Below are positions 62,428 to 64,000 of a stretch of DNA of 64,000 bases, piece after piece. The translations under genes and the position numbers were made by a program. The stretch is from NCBI RefSeq assembly GCF_041380015.1, contig NZ_CP159978.1; one strand, 5' to 3'. A model generated the notes under the pieces. The model saw nothing but the letters and a program-made list of their open reading frames with translations. It was not told the DNA's origin and ran no database searches. The stretch is from Buchananella felis. Its GTDB lineage: Bacteria; Actinomycetota; Actinomycetes; Actinomycetales; Actinomycetaceae. Every line of letters starts with the position of its first letter. The first letter of the stretch is position 1.

Positions 62428-63285
62428 TCAGTTTGTGTAGATTGTTTCGTATTCGATTGGTGTGAGTTTGCCTAGGCGGGCTTGGCGGCGTCGGCGGTGG
62501 TAGGTGGATTCGATCCAGTGGCGGATGGCGGTGGCTAGTTCCTGACGGGTTTCCCACTTGCGGGTATTGAGCACGTTCTTCTGTAAAAGCGCGAAGAAGG
62601 ACTCCATGGCAGCGTTGTCCGCACACGTACCGGCCTGTCCCATGGACTGGACCAGCCCGTAGGCGAGGGCAGCTTGCCGGTAGGCCGTGGAAGTGAACTG
62701 CGCACCACGATCTGAATGGATTACACACCCGGCTGGTGGGTGGCGGTCTGCTACCGCCTGGGCCAAAGCGTTAACCGCGAGAGAAGCGCTCATGGACGTA
62801 GCACTGCTAAGAGCCACGATCCGGTTAGACCACACGTCCTTGATCGCACACACATACAACTTGCCCTGTGTGGTGGGGTGTTCGGTGATGTCAGTAAGCC
62901 AGAGACGGTTAGGCCCATCGGCATGAAAGACCCGCCCAACCAGATCAACCCCAACGCTTCTAGCGCTCTTGGTGGTCTTGGTCTTGCCTTTGGGTGCAGT
63001 AATAGACCTAATGCCCAACTCGTGACAGATCGACCACACCGTGCGGCTAGCCACCTTGACTCCCTGGCGGGCCAGCTCATCGGTAATCAGCCGGTAGCCA
63101 AAAGCAGGATCAGCACTATGGATGGCCCTCACCCGTTCCTTTAAGTAGCTACGGCGTTGTTCTAGCCGGCTTTGCCTACACCCGCGCCACCGGTAGAAAG
63201 GCTGGCGGGCGATACCAAGCACCCGGCAGATCCGACTAACCGCTATGCCCAAACCAGCTAGTTCTTCTACCAGGGGGTAGATCAT
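62428..63285 (-). CDS. IS3-family transposase OrfB (integrase core)
   Basis: A 285-residue DDE recombinase. Seen: the helical N-terminus (ELAGLGIAVSRICRVLGIARQPFYRW), HTH_21-type segment, then the rve core with Asp in RLWLTDITEH, Asp in IHSDRGAQFTS and Glu in NAAMESFFALLQKN. Its ATG overlaps the orfA stop (ATGA) and lies at a possible -1 frameshift site, so the active enzyme is probably an OrfA-OrfB fusion. No damage seen. Confidence 0.95.
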   Translation of the reverse strand: MIYPLVEELAGLGIAVSRICRVLGIARQPFYRWRGCRQSRLEQRRSYLKERVRAIHSADPAFGYRLITDELARQGVKVASRTVWSICHELGIRSITAPKGKTKTTKSARSVGVDLVGRVFHADGPNRLWLTDITEHPTTQGKLYVCAIKDVWSNRIVALSSATSMSASLAVNALAQAVADRHPPAGCVIHSDRGAQFTSTAYRQAALAYGLVQSMGQAGTCADNAAMESFFALLQKNVLNTRKWETRQELATAIRHWIESTYHRRRRQARLGKLTPIEYETIYTN

Positions 63286-63572
63286 TTTGGGTTCACATCA
63301 CGGGCCAGGTAAGCCGCCGCCCTTCTAAGGATGAAGCACTCTTCTTCCTTCAACCGCAACTGGCGCTCTAACTGCGCGATACGAGCCTTGTCCTCACCCG
63401 CACCCGGCTGGAGCACGCCCTTAGAAACCTGCTCGCGTCTGATCCAAGCATCCAGAGTCGAACCCCCAATCCCAAAATCAGCTGCTACCTGCGCCAACGT
63501 CATCCCAGCAGGACGATTCAACGCAAAACGCACCACATCCTGACGGAATTCCGGCGCATACTTCCTGGGCAT
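63282..63572 (-). CDS. IS3-family transposase OrfA
   Basis: A 96-residue DNA-binding protein. Seen: MPRKYAPEFRQDVVRFALN, an HTH_Tnp_1 domain (LAQVAADFGIGGSTLDAWIRREQ) and a leucine-zipper-like end (RIAQLERQLRLKEEECFILRRAAAYLA). ATG 63572 is the family-typical start; the frame extends to 63620 without conservation. Confidence 0.93.
   Translation of the reverse strand: MPRKYAPEFRQDVVRFALNRPAGMTLAQVAADFGIGGSTLDAWIRREQVSKGVLQPGAGEDKARIAQLERQLRLKEEECFILRRAAAYLARDVNPK
63285..63291 (-). other. Predicted -1 frameshift heptamer CCCAAAA
   Basis: On the minus strand the end of orfA reads AAC CCA AAA TGA. C-CCA-AAA fits the X-XXY-YYZ slippery pattern, and slipping back one base leads directly into orfB. 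No downstream stimulatory structure was worked out. Confidence 0.6.
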
Positions 63573-64000
63573 CACAGCCCCCTCCCGCGAGACCAACAGC
63601 CCCGCAACCAGTGACACCAACCATTACACCATTCCCGCTGGCTCACGAGCCCTTTGGGTGGCGTCCCACCACACTGGAAGTGCGAGTGCGTCGTTACCGC
63701 TGCCAGGAATGCGCACACGTATGGAGTTAGAACATGGACCTGGCAGCTGAGCCCAGGGCACGCCTATCGAGGCGTGCGGTGCGTTGGGCGTTGGAAGCCT
63801 TGGTGTGTCAACACCTGAGCGTATCCCGCATCGCTCAGGGCCTGTCCGTGGCTTGGGACACCGCCAACGATGCTGTGCTGGCCGAAGGACAGCGCCTCTT
63901 GATCAACGACCCCGTCCGGCTTGAAGGAGTCAGAGTTATCGGCGTGGATGAGCATGTTTGGCGCCATACTCGCGCAGGTGACAAGTACGTAACCGTGGTC

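Larger units (their letters stand above)
62406..63636 (-). mobile_element. Complete IS3-family insertion sequence
   Basis: A 1231-bp element with imperfect terminal inverted repeats (62406-62430 against 63612-63636, sharing GGG..TGGTG.AA....TTGGTGTCA) and a 3-bp GCT target duplication (62403-62405 and 63637-63639). It encodes orfA (63282-63572) and orfB (62428-63285) on the minus strand. Both frames are intact, so it may still be mobile. Confidence 0.92.
62092..64000 (+). mobile_element. ISL3-family element, interrupted, right end outside window
   Basis: The left end is GGCTCTTCC (62092-62100), as in ISL3-family termini. A hairpin of TTGAGGTCTT (62161-62170) with AAGACCTCAA (62204-62213) precedes the transposase start. 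The transposase gene is split by an IS3-family element (62406-63636) and continues at 63640 to the window end. The element cannot be autonomous. Confidence 0.88.
62215..64000 (+). pseudogene. Broken ISL3-family transposase
   Basis: The first part (62215-62405, start GTG) encodes SNATFVAPDLTTFAGLDELG and a zf-ISL3 segment CGRCGCQGLARDTVKRRL. After removing the inserted IS and one GCT duplicate, base 62405 joins 63640 and restores CGG CTG GCT CAC, giving RDTVKRRLAHEPFGWRPTTLE. The second part contains a TAG stop at 63728-63730 (HVWS*NMD where relatives have HVWRQD), then continues WALEALVCQHLS, DTANDAVLAEG and VIGVDEHVWRH, a DDE transposase core, to the window end. So it carries two independent lesions. 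Confidence 0.92.

Overview
The window is a very GC-rich, densely coded chromosomal segment. Gene content and order point to an actinobacterium, probably of the family Actinomycetaceae: a dnaK-grpE-dnaJ-hspR operon with HAIR-type operators, tilS-hpt-ftsH-folE-folP-folB/folK-DUF3180, radA-disA, the metX/metY pair, a 32-residue bS22-type ribosomal protein, menaquinone genes, and frequent GTG or TTG starts with 4-8 base overlaps. The family assignment is inference; no rRNA or tRNA gene was found.

Layout. 1-4.7 kb: a GNAT gene overlapping an aldo/keto reductase, a CapD-type nucleotide-sugar dehydratase, and a minus-strand pair (ElaA-like GNAT and an RlmC/TrmA-type RNA methyltransferase). 4.7-21.3 kb: a surface-polysaccharide locus with an OatA-like membrane acyltransferase, five predicted glycosyltransferases, an asparagine-synthase-like protein, a large polytopic membrane protein, WecB and WecC (UDP-ManNAc and UDP-ManNAcA synthesis) and a fused ABC exporter. 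21.3-23.5 kb: a repeat-rich intergenic zone on both sides of an AbiEi/DUF559-type gene. 23.5-28.1 kb: the HspR-controlled chaperone operon. 28.3-37.9 kb: an S9 peptidase, small membrane and antitoxin-like genes, an alpha/beta hydrolase, metX-metY (direct sulfhydrylation), an NlpC/P60 hydrolase and pyrophosphatase. 38-49.5 kb: dacB-tilS-hpt-ftsH-folE-folP-folBK and two membrane proteins. 49.7-57.4 kb: radA-disA, a lipoprotein, trkA-trkH potassium uptake, bS22, MarR and a histidine phosphatase. 57.4-61.2 kb: a PLDc_N protein, menA and menE.

61.2-64.0 kb is an insertion-prone end. A small membrane-protein gene with a strong terminator is followed by about 0.5 kb of highly organised non-coding repeats: two copies of an array of six 20-bp units, three in each orientation, separated by 57-bp tandem repeats. 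Next comes an ISL3-family element whose transposase gene has been split by a complete 1231-bp IS3-family element with a 3-bp target duplication.

The main unexplained signals are the paired six-site arrays, a short motif (GGMCGACGYTGCCGCC) scattered on both strands and concentrated in gene ends, protein linkers and intergenic gaps, and a dispersed element of about 160 bp carrying an internal inverted repeat.
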